Shown here one piece after another: positions 11,257 through 24,367 of a stretch of DNA of 64,000 nucleotides (its first letter is position 1; each line of letters begins with the position of its first letter). The stretch comes from Adiantum capillus-veneris. Its lineage: Eukaryota; Streptophyta; Polypodiopsida; Polypodiales; Pteridaceae. The stretch spans positions 55,120,253 through 55,184,252 of the forward strand of contig CM043959.1 in assembly GCA_014529385.2 (NCBI GenBank). The letters are read 5' to 3'. The notes under the pieces were generated by a model. That model searched no databases. It was not told the DNA's origin and saw only the letters and a program-made list of their open reading frames with translations. Both the position numbers and the translations under genes were made by a program.

Positions 11257-11526
11257 GGATACACACACACACAAGGAGATGAAGAAGAAGATGGAGATCG
11301 AGCAAGAGCACTCTTCAATTGAACAAATGAGAGAATGAGTGATTTTTAGGTTTAGGTGACTTTTATATGAGCTCACCCATTCACACTTGGGCGCCCATGC
11401 TTAGCCAACTAATCCTTGAATGTTCCAGTTAGAGTGCACCTCTCATCAGTGATCACTCTTACCCTTTTCCTATTGGACCGAAAAGCCTGGCCCATGACTG
11501 TTAGAAGTGGACGTCGATGGTTAACA
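10943..11526 (-). repeat. LTR 2 of family 1, with adjoining polypurine tract
   Basis: This is a 584-bp copy of the 9999-10554 LTR with the same TG...CA ends, carrying a longer (CT)n array at 11178-11254 and a short (AC)n. On the minus strand the bases immediately outside its right end (11527-11540) form AGGAAGGGGGGCA, a good polypurine tract. It therefore looks like the 3' LTR of a second minus-strand element whose interior lies at higher coordinates. Flanking 5-bp sequences (GCAAG, TGCCC) do not match. Confidence 0.75.
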
Positions 11527-11540
11527 TGCCCCCCTTCCTG

Positions 11541-12707
11541 ATGTAGATTCCGCCCTTGAAATATAACAGTGCAGCATCAGGATCCACGATAGGAGTACCT
11601 GTAGCAAAAGAAAAACAACATTGTGAAAGCTCAAAGGCAGCATGTGCATGCGTGCAATAAGTGAGATGCATACCTGATATTCTAGGAAATGCAAAAAAAA
11701 ATTCATGAATTGTAGCATTGCCAACTAGAACAAGCGTAGTACCTGAATGAAATGCAATTGAGTTAAGGTCTATTAAGTTGACTCTAAGAGAAGTACACAA
11801 GAGCTAGGGCTAGAGTAAGTACTAGATTGACCAACGTTAATAAAAAAAATATCGGACTAAAGAGTAGTTAACCTTAGGAATGCTTGTCGAGGTCTAAGAA
11901 CTAGTGGTCTTGTCACTTATACCACTTAAGTGTGATCCACATAAGATACAAGGAAGTTTGTGCTATTTGCTTTCTCTTTTCTTTTTCTCTTTTTTTTTTC
12001 TTTTTCTTTGTTTTCTTTTTTGTTGTTGTCATAGTTGCTACAAGTAGCTGGGGGACTCGAAGTCTAAAATACCAGCAGTTGGGAGACTCAAGGTCTCAAA
12101 TACCAGCTTGAGCATAAACTAGCCGGGAGACTTGAGGTTTCAAATACCAGTTTAACACATGGGCTTCCATAACACAAGTCACACTTAGGTGGAATAAACT
12201 AGAGAGAACTATATCCTCATAGCCTAAAACATTACTAAAGTTACTATAATTAATAGACTATTTAGGAATTAAATTCAGCAATTAAGTGGCTTAGTTTAGC
12301 CTAAGGTCCTGATACCTACTTAAAGACAACTAATAGACCAAACTCAAAGAGAAGAACAAGGTACTAGAAGTTTGAAAAAATTATAGTATCTAAATTGGCA
12401 ATGTCACAACTTCATAAATTTTATGCATATCAAAATTCAAATGACAAGATGCAAACATGTAAATGTGGAAGCATAGATAAAAGAAAGTAGTACACCTGAT
12501 ATAATGGATAACATCCGTTGTAACATGTAAACATCCACTGTTGTTGTCTTTTAAAGGCATCCTTATGTAGTCACAAACTGCACAATAGTTACCACCAAAC
12601 ATCCACCTTCTAGAGGCACATCAGTGGAAAAAGGTACCAACACTTATTGAACACAATTAAAAAACATAAGGAACGCTAACCTAATTATTTGCACTCCCCC
12701 TAGAGAG
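11541..12707. other. Non-coding interior with pyrimidine run and 30-bp repeats
   Basis: Probably the 3' interior of the element that owns LTR 2. A T/C-rich run lies at 11970-12030. Three 30-bp copies of a unit resembling AGYYGGGAGACTYGAGGTYT...ACCAG lie at 12045-12074, 12077-12106 and 12121-12150. No convincing coding sequence is present. Confidence 0.5.
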
Positions 12708-13166
12708 TCAAGGGAATAGGATATTGTAGATATTGGGGGGGAACCCTAAGACTAAACCCCTATCCTCATCATCGACAAAAACGAAGTCATCATCCGTGAG
12801 ACCATATGTGTCATCCGTGTAATCATGTAAATCTTCTTCATTATCAGAGGCACCAATGTTTACTAAGAAGGTCACTAGATGCCTATAGTCATCTTGGTCA
12901 AAAGGATAGGCTTGTGCAATGGGAGAGACACTCTCTACTATGTATGGATCAGTCGTAGTCAAGAGACGTATCAGCCATTCTAACTCCTCAAAATTCCTCT
13001 CACATGCTAGCGTACCTACCAAATCCCATTCACAGGCAAGCACCAAAAAGACCATGTGAAACACTTGTGAAAAGTAACAAGGGTACCTCTCACCTAAGGC
13101 AGGAGTGGATGGCTCTAGCGTACTAGCCATATCTGTACACACAGATAGATGATGGTTAGAGTGCAA
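12708..13166 (-). CDS. Unrecognised 152-aa acidic ORF
   Basis: An intact minus-strand frame. I recognise no family. The C-terminal half is strongly acidic (NIGASDNEEDLHDYTDDTYG, DDDFVFVDDEDRG). The N-terminal half is hydrophobic with several aromatic residues (YFSQVFHMVFLVLACEW). It lies upstream of LTR 2 in the same orientation, so it may be an element ORF or a captured host fragment. There is no support for function. Confidence 0.3.
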   Translation of the reverse strand: MHSNHHLSVCTDMASTLEPSTPALGERYPCYFSQVFHMVFLVLACEWDLVGTLACERNFEELEWLIRLLTTTDPYIVESVSPIAQAYPFDQDDYRHLVTFLVNIGASDNEEDLHDYTDDTYGLTDDDFVFVDDEDRGLVLGFPPNIYNILFP

Positions 13167-13550
13167 ATATTACAAGGGTCGTGTTCTTGTGCATAATGTG
13201 TTTTTATGATTTTGTGTTACATATAGAACTTGTAAGTTTCCGCATTATTGTTTGGTGGCTCTTGCTCTTTTACTTTTTTATCTTGTTTCTGTGAGTATAA
13301 GGCTCTATATATACATTCCCTAGGATTGGTTGGATGCATCCCTACCCAATTTCCCATGGAATCTTACAAAGGTCCCGTCCTTCATCCCTCTCCAAATAGC
13401 CCTTTAATGAAGGCTCGACAAATGTCATCAATGCATAACAATTGAACAATGGTTGTGTGCTTTTGGTGATGGGGTATAGGGGATATAGTCCACCGTCCAT
13501 TCCTAAGTCAATGTGCTTTTTTCTTCTTCTCTCATTCCTTGAATGGTAGA

Positions 13551-13672
13551 GATATTATTGAAGGATCCCAACATGGATGCCAAATTCACTTTAGGGATAT
13601 TATTGAAGGCTCCCAACATGGATGTCAAATTCCCTTTAGGGATAGTATTGAAGGCTCCCAACGTGGGTGTTA
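13551..13672. repeat. 45-bp minisatellite, about 2.7 copies
   Basis: Units start at 13551, 13596 and 13641 with GATATTATTGAAGG or a close variant, a period of 45 bp. The period is a multiple of three, so the minus-strand frame 13796-13503 shows a 15-residue repeat (SMLGAFNNIPK). The repeat could be coding or neutral; nothing else supports a gene. Confidence 0.8.
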
Positions 13673-13799
13673 TTTTTTGTACACTCTTACAAACAAGGGG
13701 AAGTTTTCTATACAGTGGGAGATCCCTTTGCCGATACAAAGTATCAAGCCGACATAAGGTTCTGATTTTGTTTCCTTTGGTCCCATGCACTTGCACTAA

Positions 13800-14700
<901 letters not shown>

Positions 14701-14702
14701 AT

Positions 14703-15462
14703 TTCAAAATTCTTGGATGATGGCTTTCCCACCTTGATAGACAGCCCATTTCCTTTGCTTGTGAGCTTTGTGCATCTTCTTGAGTTCGCTTGATTTGATC
14801 TTGAGTCGAGCCATGGTCAATTCCTGGAAATCCAAAGCTTTGTGCCCTTCAAGAGTCGGGATTGGCGTAGCAACTTCATCCGTTCTTCTTTATCCTTGAA
14901 AGTGAGGATACATACATTGCTTGGGTGGCACCTGCTTGTGTGTGTCATGGATCTAGGACACAGTTTTGGGCTTGATGTTAATTGGTTGAAGAATGTCGTT
15001 AAGCTTGATGATAATTGCTTCTTCTAAACTGTCCTCATCGGTGCACCATGGTGGGTCAAGCCCTCCAATCTTGACTTTGAGCCCAAAAGACTCTTGAAGT
15101 TGGCATTCTTTTATGGCTGCTTGTATCTCAGTGTTAATCTTCTTATGTGCTACCTTGTGGGCTCCTTTCTCAATGGCCATGACAATCTCGGTGAGGGCAA
15201 CCTAGGCTTTGTCTACTTCAACAAGTATAGCTTAGCTCTCTGACTCCTTCCTATCTTCAAGTTTGTGCAAGCGCTCCTTTAGTTTTTCATTCTCCGCAAT
15301 GATCTCTTGAACCTTGGCCTCCAAATCTGTAATCCTTGCTTCTTGTTGAGTGCTGGGTTCTTTCCTTGGCGCATCTGCCACCGGAAGAAAACTCTTGTGA
15401 GTGTTGGAAGCCGGAGTACCAAAGGAGGACATTGCCATGTTTAGACACATGTTTAGACACAT
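14703..15462 (-). pseudogene. Broken ORF with N-terminal coiled coil, unknown family
   Basis: The minus-strand frame 15462-15232 contains a Leu/Ile heptad stretch (EARITDLEAKVQEI, ENEKLKERLHKLEDR), a likely coiled coil. After a stop, 15180-14953 continues with EKGAHKVAHKKINTEI, QESFGLKVKI and ILQPINIKPK. A Lys-rich tail (KKMHKAHKQRKWA) can be read near 14740. The succession of frames in one direction suggests one decayed gene of roughly 250 codons. Function is not recognised; a TE origin is likely. Confidence 0.4.
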
Positions 15463-15792
15463 CCAATGTCAGGGCATGAACAGGTTGTTAAGCTTAAGGT
15501 GAAATTACTTGAAGGTTAAAGTACAGAGGATAAACTATTGATGACTACGAGCTACGAGCAAATGAGGCAAACACAAGGCTCCGGATATTGCCGAGCGTGT
15601 TGGGCTGTTGTGTATCTGTTGTACCCGCCTGTTCTCAACCTTAGTTAATGTAGAGTAGCAGAGTGAGACAGTTGCTTTGTGAGAGAGGGGCAAGGCCAAG
15701 GCTTAACGGCCCCATAGGGATGCCCTCGCCCAGGGGGGACTATGGGAGAGAGAGATGGAGCTTGCCGCTTGTGGCGTTGAAACCCTCTAGGG
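15463..15792. other. Spacer upstream of copia LTR
   Basis: About 330 bp with no convincing ORF. It ends in a G-rich stretch and then the (GT)n array of the adjacent LTR. Nothing recognised. Confidence 0.4.
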
Positions 15793-16083
<291 letters not shown>

Positions 16084-19000
16084 ATCTCCCGGCTCTCTCA
16101 AAGTTGATGCATGCCGCTCTATAGGCTCTAGTTGTGTGCAAAAGCATATATCCCTGCTAGAATCAACATGCATGCTCTACAATTATCCTGTAACAACCTG
16201 CATTGCTCCATAATGCATCATGCTAGTGTCAATCATTACTCGACTAACAATCCCAACTACAAACACTCCCATTGTAGCTATATATCAGGTCTCAACAGTA
16301 AGAGGTTGTACATGAGAGTCCCAAAGCTTATAATAAGTGTGTAATCTTTGCCAGCATATTCGTTCCAATTGCATCAACACCATGTGTTGTGACCTCTACC
16401 AATCTATTTGTAGTAGGTATCTCAACCCTCACTGCAACACTACCATAACTAGTCATGTATGGACGCGTCAATCCTGGCTCCAGGATAGTCGTCACTCCCT
16501 CATCATACGTAGGGGCTATATCCACCTACCTAGCATTTCCATATGAGTCTCTAGCATGAGCATGTCAAAGAACTCCACATCAACACCATATTAGTGAATT
16601 TAGGAATTTTTCTATTTCCACTTTCAAAACAAGCTTAATATTTGACCACATGGCCAAAGATTAACCAAAGTTTTGAGAGCATGGCTCAAAAGAGATTTTC
16701 AAGTACTACCTTGTGGAAGGCTTTGGCCTTAAAAACAATTTGATATTTGTCCATATGGACAAACCTTCAATACATTGGTGATTCCCAAATTGTCTCTAAA
16801 GTCTCAAACTCTCTAATATGGTGTTCATCACTCCCGCCGCTCTAACTCTGCATCTATAAGCATGTCATGCACAACACTCTGGAGTTCATCCGCAAAAGAT
16901 GTTTGTGTTGTCTCTCGCTAACATTACTGTAATGTAATCAAGACTATGCCGTCTCTGACATCAAATATATGCATAGGGTAAACCAAGCCAATCATGGCTC
17001 CTCTCACAATGACTAGCAAACCGCAATGCATCTCAAAGAACTGCTCTCTAAGGACTACTTGACATCCACTATCTCTCAAGTGTCTCATGGAGATCAAACT
17101 CTATGAAATCTTAAGAACATAGCACACATGTTGGAGCATATAAGATGCACCACTGTGTAATGACAAGCATACATCTCCTGCACCCTCTATGTAATATGTT
17201 GATCTGTCAGCTAGATGCATACAACCAAGGCTTCCACTAGACGTCACGATGTGACGTGGTATGTTGCATACTCATCTAGCAACCATCAAGAGAAAGTGGC
17301 ATTTCTATCAGACATAAAAGCAAGAGAAACACTAAAGGTAAATGTGACATCACCATCACTCGCATACAAAGTCAGATCTCTAGTCTGTGTCGTCAAAACC
17401 ATCTATGCATCACTCACATATCTATGTTGTTGCCTCATGTGTCTAAAGCAATGACATCTAATGTGTTCTGTGTGACCACAATGCCAACATCGCAAGTGTC
17501 GACATGAATGAAACCGTTGTCTCATATAAGTCATCGTAATAGACTCAAAACTATTACATATATTGGTGAATTTCAATGGCTCTACAACATGCACAAGGGC
17601 AATGTGCATAAACCAATGCTGAAGAGAATTGTGTCAAACCTAGAACAAAAGGAGCTTCTTGCAGGGATAAAACACTCTCAAAAGAGCTCACCAGCACTCG
17701 TAGTGCTCAAGCGCATCAACATATAAAAATTTTCACAGTACTACTGTAACCACACATTGTGCTCTGCAATCGTCACACTAATGCAAGTCTCAACTACCAC
17801 ACGTACATGAAACATGTAACCAATGACTATCTATAAATTGTATGCAATAGACTCACGATCGAAATATTTGTCAATAAAAAATAGTACATATCACTACCTA
17901 TAGCCACTGTGAGCATACACAAATCTCACTCTTGAGAGAGTGGATTCAATAACACCAATCCGTGCCCAAAAATAACCATATGCCCATCAATGTGGGAGCA
18001 AAGTTGACCACAATAAGAGGGAATCGTTGTCTCAATCTAGTGACCGCAAATATATCAAAAGAGTGTATGGAAATCAAGCCAAAAGTATGGTGAGAAATCA
18101 AGGGAAAATTGGATAGAGTCTCCCCTCCAAAATGAGCAAAATCTCAATGCAAACTCTCAAACCATAAACCACATCCAAGATGCCAAAGTGGGAGATAACC
18201 TTGATCACTCCAAATTGAACAAAATCTATCAACAAAAGATGTGGCAAAGTGGGAGTAAACCTCGACCACCACTATAGTCTCTAAAAGAGGACTCAAAACC
18301 ATTAACCAAAACTACTACGCAATGCCAAAGAGTAATGCCAAAATGGATCCACAATGTGCAGACAATGGCAATCCACACTCAACATACATCGATGGAGCGT
18401 CCGCACATAAACAAGCACCAAAAGAAGTGCAAGCTGGAAAATGGATCAATGTGAAAACAATGCTCTCAAGAGAGCTCACAGGCATTCAAAAATGATCGCC
18501 AAAATGCATGTACAATGGGCATCAACCATGTGCCATAACCATATGCAAATCCATTTGCAAAGACCACAAATCAAAGACAAAATTGATGTCAAAGTGTCCT
18601 ATAGAAACGTGTGAAAGAAGCTCCACATGTGTGCTCAAAAGATCGCGTCTCTCAAGAGACAACTTTGATGGTGTGTAAATGCCTCCGTGATTCTTTACTC
18701 GGGTCTACCAAATAACCTTAAACCTCAAGCTTTGCACAAGCTAAAATTGCATCTCTAGCTCAGAATTTATGCACCTAGCACCTACCACACTTTCAAAAAG
18801 TGCATCAAACTTGCACACTACGAAAACAAAAAACGTGAAATTTTATGTATACAGTCAGTCTGAGTTGAAGATCAACAAAACAATGAAGAATTTGCAAAAA
18901 ATTTCTTCTGCAAAGTTGTAAGCCACATCAAAGCCACAATCTACAAGGGGGATAACAAATTTGAAAATGTGCTGCTATGCACACAGTTTTTAGGGCAACA

Positions 19001-19194
19001 CCTTCACCTACACACTATCTTCCACATTGTTTGAGCTTCCACAAGAGCATACATCACTCTCAGTTAAGCTCAAAAGCTCCCATTTTATTCTCACAAAGCT
19101 TCCAAGCTTTCTTGATCTCTCCACTGCCAAGAGCGAGTAAGCTATTGCCTTGAAGCTCTCAACATCGCCATGCTCCATGCCATTGCCAAGCCAT
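16084..19194 (-). pseudogene. Internal region of decayed Ty1/copia element (gag-protease only visible)
   Basis: The minus strand carries a zinc-knuckle-like CWHCGHTEHIRCHC near 17450-17490. Downstream, across frames, it has a degraded protease loop (YATYHVTS, about 17230) and a pre-integrase-like SLRCIA near 17020. At about 3.1 kb the interior is too short for a full copia gag-pol, and no RT or integrase core can be read, so most of pol has been lost. The stretch 17750-19190 holds no convincing frame and is probably gag plus leader remnants. Confidence is limited by decay. Confidence 0.5.
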
Positions 19195-19207
19195 AACTCT
19201 GATACCA
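19195..19207 (-). promoter_or_regulatory. Primer binding site, initiator-Met tRNA type
   Basis: The minus strand reads TGGTATCAGAGTT, the standard plant copia PBS complementary to the tRNA-iMet 3' end, four bases from the LTR. It fixes the element's direction as minus. Confidence 0.75.
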
Positions 19208-19211
19208 ATAG

Positions 19212-19419
19212 TGAGTGTGCAAATGTGGTGTGTGTGTGGAGAGGGAGAAGGATAGAGAGAGAGAACATAGAACATGGGTGGAGCATCTCACCATAATGTG
19301 AGAGAGAGAGCCCCTTATTCTTCTATCTAGTAAAGAATAAGATGTGTACAAGTGATGGGCGGTCAGACGGCTATGGCACGTTGGACCAAGGTAAGAGGCA
19401 CACTGCCTTTACCCCAACA
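19212..19419 (-). repeat. 5' LTR of decayed copia element, 208 bp
   Basis: On the plus strand it runs from TGAGTGTGC to ACCCCAACA and is a direct repeat of the unexpanded part of 15793-16083. The PBS lies just inside. It carries only short GT and GA runs, so the large arrays in the partner LTR arose after insertion. Confidence 0.7.
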
Positions 19420-19498
19420 AATTTATTGATTTTTTATAATATTGATGTGTTTTCAAGGCTTGTGAGTCAAAAAAATTATGTTTACATGTATTGAAGTG

Positions 19499-19553
<55 letters not shown>

Positions 19554-19886
19554 CATTGACAAGGCATAAAATAATTGAGATATAATATAAGTGACATAAA
19601 ATTGAGAGAATTTTTAATGTCAAAGGAACAATTTGAGAGACATATAATTCAATAAGAATTTCTCTTGAAGTAGATGGCGACCACAAGTAGAAGCATATCA
19701 CACTATGTGGCCCAATCTCTATGCATTTTATTTACTTTAAACCACAACCTAGCGTATGGACACTAATCTAGTTTCAATTTGGTCACAAGTTAGTCCCTAG
19801 CTTCATGACGGTCAAACCATAGCCTTGCACGGCTTCAAATCCTCATCTTGAGACTTAGCACGAGACATAATTGTGGTCATCAAAGT
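19420..19886. other. Spacer with (GA)n at 19501-19553
   Basis: No gene. There is a (GA)n array of about 53 bp; the rest is AT-rich sequence without recognisable features. Confidence 0.6.
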
Positions 19887-20530
19887 TGTTAAGTATGGAG
19901 CCTGATTTACCCCTTGTAAATTTTTGTATTAAAAACGCACATTTGCAAGGCCCCCATTACGAAGAGAATCCATCGTGCGTGAAGAAAAATCACTCACCGA
20001 AAAACAAAATCACTCGCCGAAAACCAAAATTTTCACTTCGTCGGAATATTTCTTTTCGCTCGAATATTATGGTCGGACGACGATCAAAAAGTGGTCAAAA
20101 AATAGTCGGTCGTTTGGCTAGTTGGCCGGTGGCCAGTAGTCAATGGCCGGTGGTCATGTGTGGCCAGTAGTCAATGGCCAGTGGTCGGTGGCCGATTTCA
20201 AAGGAGGACTTGTCTTCTCAAGGGCGGCCACACATGGGCGGATTGGAGGGTCCGATTTGGACTTATCTACACAAGGGTGGCTACACATGGCTGCCTCTCA
20301 TGAGAGAGGGCAGCCCTTTTGGCCTATAAAAGGAGGCCATTTCTACACACATTTCACAGTGTGAAGTTGATGCGACAAGGTGGGTGTGAGGTGGTGAGAG
20401 TGAAGCAAGGCAGGAGCTCTATTAAGGGTATAATTCCTTTGTAACATACTTCTTGTTTGAAGTACTAAAGCCATTAAGTGGCTGCTTTTCCATGGATGTA
20501 GCCCACATTGGGTGAGCCACGTATATCGTG

Positions 20531-20603
<73 letters not shown>

Positions 20604-20683
20604 ATCTCTTGTGTGTGAAAATCATCTCTCTCCATTAAGTAATCTACTCAATTATCTACTTAGCTACGTCATATTTCCTAACA
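19887..20683 (+). repeat. Solo LTR, copia type, 797 bp, with 5-bp target duplication
   Basis: It starts TGTTAAGTATGG and ends TTTCCTAACA (TGTTA/TAACA terminal inverted repeat). It is flanked by AAAGT at 19882-19886 and AAAGT at 20684-20688. A TATA box (TATAAAA, 20325-20331) is followed by the CCATGGATGTAGCC...GAGCCACGTATATC stretch typical of plant copia LTRs. No PBS or PPT adjoins, so this is a true solo LTR from LTR-LTR recombination. A GGCCGGTGGTCA-like repeat lies at 20116-20200 and (CT)n at 20535-20600. Confidence 0.9.
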
Positions 20684-20759
20684 AAAGTATTGTATACGAG
20701 TGTATGTATCAAATGCATAATAAGGTTGACCATCAAGCATCTAGTATTCAAGAAAATAT

Positions 20760-21122
20760 GTGGCTAAAGAAATCTTGAGATCAAAATGCAAAGAATTGAA
20801 GCGGACTATTGACCTATTAATTGCGGAAGGGTCTTATCAAAGTGTGCAAGGTAAAGCACATTGTTTTGTCAAGCTACAAGAAAACCATGCGACTAATAAA
20901 ACTATTCATCATGCAATGAGAAAATTATACAAACTTTGGACCATTAATGTATGTCATATAGAAGTATCATTGCAAAAGTATGGTGGAGAGTCAACACTCT
21001 ATCTCCCTAGAGTTATAAGGAACGGAAGTCATGCCCTCTTCTGTAGTTTAGTACTATATCAAATTTTTGAGGAAAGGTCTGAGATGGTCAAGATTCGTTA
21101 TGCATCTATGATTGCTGAGTAA
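20760..21122 (+). CDS. Unrecognised 120-codon ORF
   Basis: An open frame starting ATGTGGCTAAAG-proximal and running to a stop at 21120. The product is Lys/His rich with no recognised motif. It merges directly into copia integrase-like sequence in the same direction (from about 21121), so it may be a highly diverged part of the same decayed element. Weak support as a gene. Confidence 0.2.
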   Translation: MAKEILRSKCKELKRTIDLLIAEGSYQSVQGKAHCFVKLQENHATNKTIHHAMRKLYKLWTINVCHIEVSLQKYGGESTLYLPRVIRNGSHALFCSLVLYQIFEERSEMVKIRYASMIAE

Positions 21123-21400
21123 AAGAAGAGGCACATAACAAAAGTTGCAAGAAAAATGGTGAATGAGAAGAATTTGCCTCATTGTTATTGAAATGAAGTA
21201 GTATTTACAACTATTTACATTATGAATAGGAATTCCATTGTTGTTGCATATAACATGACAACCAAGGGGAAGTTTATCAGAAGAAGACATGATTTGACAC
21301 ACCTTAAATTATTTGGATGTATTACTTATGTGCATGTGCCCAATGATTTGCAAACTAAGCTGGACCAAAAGCTAGAAAATGTGTGTTCATTGGTTATTAG
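21121..21400 (+). pseudogene. Ty1/copia integrase fragment
   Basis: The plus strand after a stop reads KVARKMVNEKNLPH, VFTTIYIMNRN, LTHLKLFGCITYVHVP and KLDQKLENV, the C-terminal integrase words conserved in plant copia elements (…NLP..FWAEA, AVYIMNR, LKVFGC.AYVH.P). It is interrupted by a (CT)n/(AC)n array at 21412-21487 and not resumed. Stops are present; a dead fragment. Confidence 0.7.
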
Positions 21401-21401
21401 T

Positions 21402-21411
<10 letters not shown>

Positions 21412-21489
<78 letters not shown>

Positions 21490-21950
21490 TTTTCCCTTGG
21501 TGAACGCACCTTGATCAAACATTCATTATTTACAAATCACCCTCTTTTTTGCCTCTCTCATGTACACTCATACACATGCACACTCATATACAAGCACAAA
21601 AATACACCCGAATCATTACACACACACACACACACACACAATTTCAAACATCATAACTTATGTCAAGCAACTAGTTTACTCACCAACTGAATAATGCTAA
21701 ACCCAAATCATTCACAACAAGAAAATTCAAAGGGTTTTCAGACAAAATAATCCAATCCAACTTTGCCTTGATAAATCAATGGATGAACAACATTGAAAGA
21801 CTAGTGAAACATACCTTGAAATTGAACATCTTAAAACAACAACTGCAAAAAGATAGATATGGAGTGAAACAAAATAGTACAATATTCTCATATGGGTTCA
21901 CAGGATTATTGTTCTAACACTAGCTTACAATGGAAAAATCTAGTTGTCGC
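21412..21950. repeat. (CT)n(AC)n array and AT-rich spacer
   Basis: (CT)n at 21412-21440 abuts (AC)n at 21441-21487, and another (CA)n lies at 21621-21641. The remaining sequence to 21950 has no recognised coding content. Confidence 0.8.
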
Positions 21951-21964
21951 CATCGCTAATGTCA

Positions 21965-21999
<35 letters not shown>

Positions 22000-22298
22000 A
22001 TCGTCATCATCCTCATTGTTGGCTCCATTGGTTTGTCCTTGTAAAGCAATGTATGTCATCACACTTCTACCCAAGCCTCGACATGTCTTTTGAAGACTAC
22101 ACACTCCTGTGGGATGCAATATCCATGTTCCCCCCAAATCATTATTGCATTGTAAACAAAAACAACAACTTTCTTAACATCCTCTTTGGTTGGCTGTGAA
22201 CTTTCATCAAGCTCATACATGGCATTGAATAGGGACTTTGTGGCGTCACCGACTGCACGAAAAGCCTCCGTGTTGTTGTCGTGCACTTTGTGTTGCAC
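21940..22298 (-). CDS. Short hypothetical ORF region ending in an Asp-Asn hexanucleotide repeat
   Basis: The minus-strand frame 22298-22059 (79 aa: SLFNAMYELDES, EDVKKVVVFVYNAIMIWGE) and an overlapping frame 22137-21940 ending in a (DN)n tract. The tract comes from a (GTCGTT)n array at about 21967-21999. Both run in the same direction and may be parts of one decayed gene. No family recognised. Confidence 0.25.
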
Positions 22299-23253
22299 AT
22301 AAAATACTCATTTCATACACATTGTTAAGAATGTGATTAGCGTGCACATTGTTGGGGAAATCCACACAGGGAAGTGGTGGACCACAATGAGAGCCATGCC
22401 CGCATTGAGAGGCTCGCCCACTCTAATTTGCGTTGTCCACAATTTTCCATAGACATGGTGAATTTATGAATGCGAGAAGACTGAAAGAGAAGCTTGTAGA
22501 AAAGAATATAGAAAAACTTGCGAATGAATGATACTAGTGAATTTTTGGATTTTTATAGGGAACCCTAAGTGACTTTACTTTCAAGACCATTCACACCATG
22601 TCCTCTTTTTGCTTTTTAAATAAAATAAAAAGCAAAAAAATATCACTTCAAGATTAAACATCTTTGACATACAAACCAAGGATTGTTTGACATCACAAAT
22701 GGACTAACCTCACTAATAAAAAAATAGAGAGCGGTCCCTTGCAAAATTTACATATAGTGAGAAGAATAGATACCAAGTCTGAAGGAGGCATTACATAGAA
22801 AATGGGTACATATGAAATAAAAATTATGACATAGGCTTCACGTTCCTAGTGGCCGCAGTTCTACTGCTGGCTGTGCTGGTGGCACGCGTGCAGGTGGGGG
22901 CCCCCATGGGTAGTGAGGGAAATATTGGGCTGTAGAGCGGCGATTGACCATGGTATGACCAACCGAGAATTATAGGTGGTCGTCTGCTCGGGGCGAAAAA
23001 GACGATACCCTGGACTCTTGGGGACATGGTAAAGTTGATGTGGGTGGCTATGACTATGCTAAACATGAAATGTCATCCAAATGAAGAGTCGGCCTTAGCC
23101 CCCTTAGGAACCATTGCTGTGGTAAATACGTGTCATAAACAATATGCGGTCTTGCTCGATGCTAATGTGATGTCGTTGTAGGCGCTCACACTCCATCGGC
23201 CAAGCCACCGCATCCAGCAAACAATCCAAAACTACGTTGATAACCTTCACGAA
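22299..23253. other. Unassigned sequence left of gypsy LTR B
   Basis: AT-rich, with only short unconvincing frames. It forms the genomic flank into which element B appears to have inserted; the five bases beside the LTR are ACGAA. Confidence 0.4.
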
Positions 23254-24292
23254 TGTAATGGAATTAGCTTATAAGCTTACATTGTAGCAGAAAGAGAATA
23301 ACATAGTGAGCATTTCATTAAGGAAATTCCTTCTTGTAGGTAGAGAGAGAGCTTGAATGGAGAGAGAAATATTAAACACATTTCCTAGCTAGCATGGCAT
23401 GAGCAATGACTTAAAAAAGAGAGAGAATTAGAAACATTGACAACATTTGAGGACCAAATTTACTCAGAGCCGGACCCCCCTCCAAAAGGTTTTTGTATTA
23501 TAAATTCTCCCAAAAGAGAGACTTGGTACAATACAATTTTTGTGCTCCTTGTGACCTAGGTGATGCAATGAAGATGGAAAGCTTCATGCATCACAAGCAT
23601 AACATAGACTTTGTAAAAAGAATTAACTATCCCTAGCCTCAATCCCAAGGCCTCAAACACCTTCAAAGGTGGAGAGAGCTAGCGGGGAATGAGCGTAGGG
23701 AACAGGAAGAAGAAACATTCGTAGGAGAAAGAAATAGTTCCTCACTTATCATCACTCTTATTGATAGCATACATAATAGCATAGTAATGAAGATGGAGAA
23801 GATGGCAAGCTTAAGCATTGAAGCATGGCTCTTGGTTGGATTTGCATTCCATAGCCAAGAGTGTTAGTGTAGGCTCTCAATTTCTCTACAATCTTGGAGA
23901 GGAGACAAAGATCTTGCACTTTAAAACTCACACCATGAGAATGTGTCTGTGTGAGAATGAGTACGAGAATGTCAACAATCAGCCCTTCTCTTGCTTGGTC
24001 GACCCCTCTCTCTCTCTCTCATCCCTCTCTTGCTTGATCCCTATGGGCCCTTACCAGGCTTGGCCAATCACCTTAGGTAGTCATTTCAAGTAATAGGGTT
24101 AGTATTTGGACAAGTGTCCTTCTTTTCCCTTTTGAGAGAGAGGCTTGATAATTGCTTAGGTAATTAATTAATTAATCCAAATGCTTATTGGACCCCTTTT
24201 AATCATATCCAATAGGATTCAGGCACTTCATGAGGGTAACATGGGTAGGGGCTCGACATGTGTCCTTGCTGCCTCTTGAGGGTTGTCTTACC

Positions 24293-24367
<75 letters not shown>

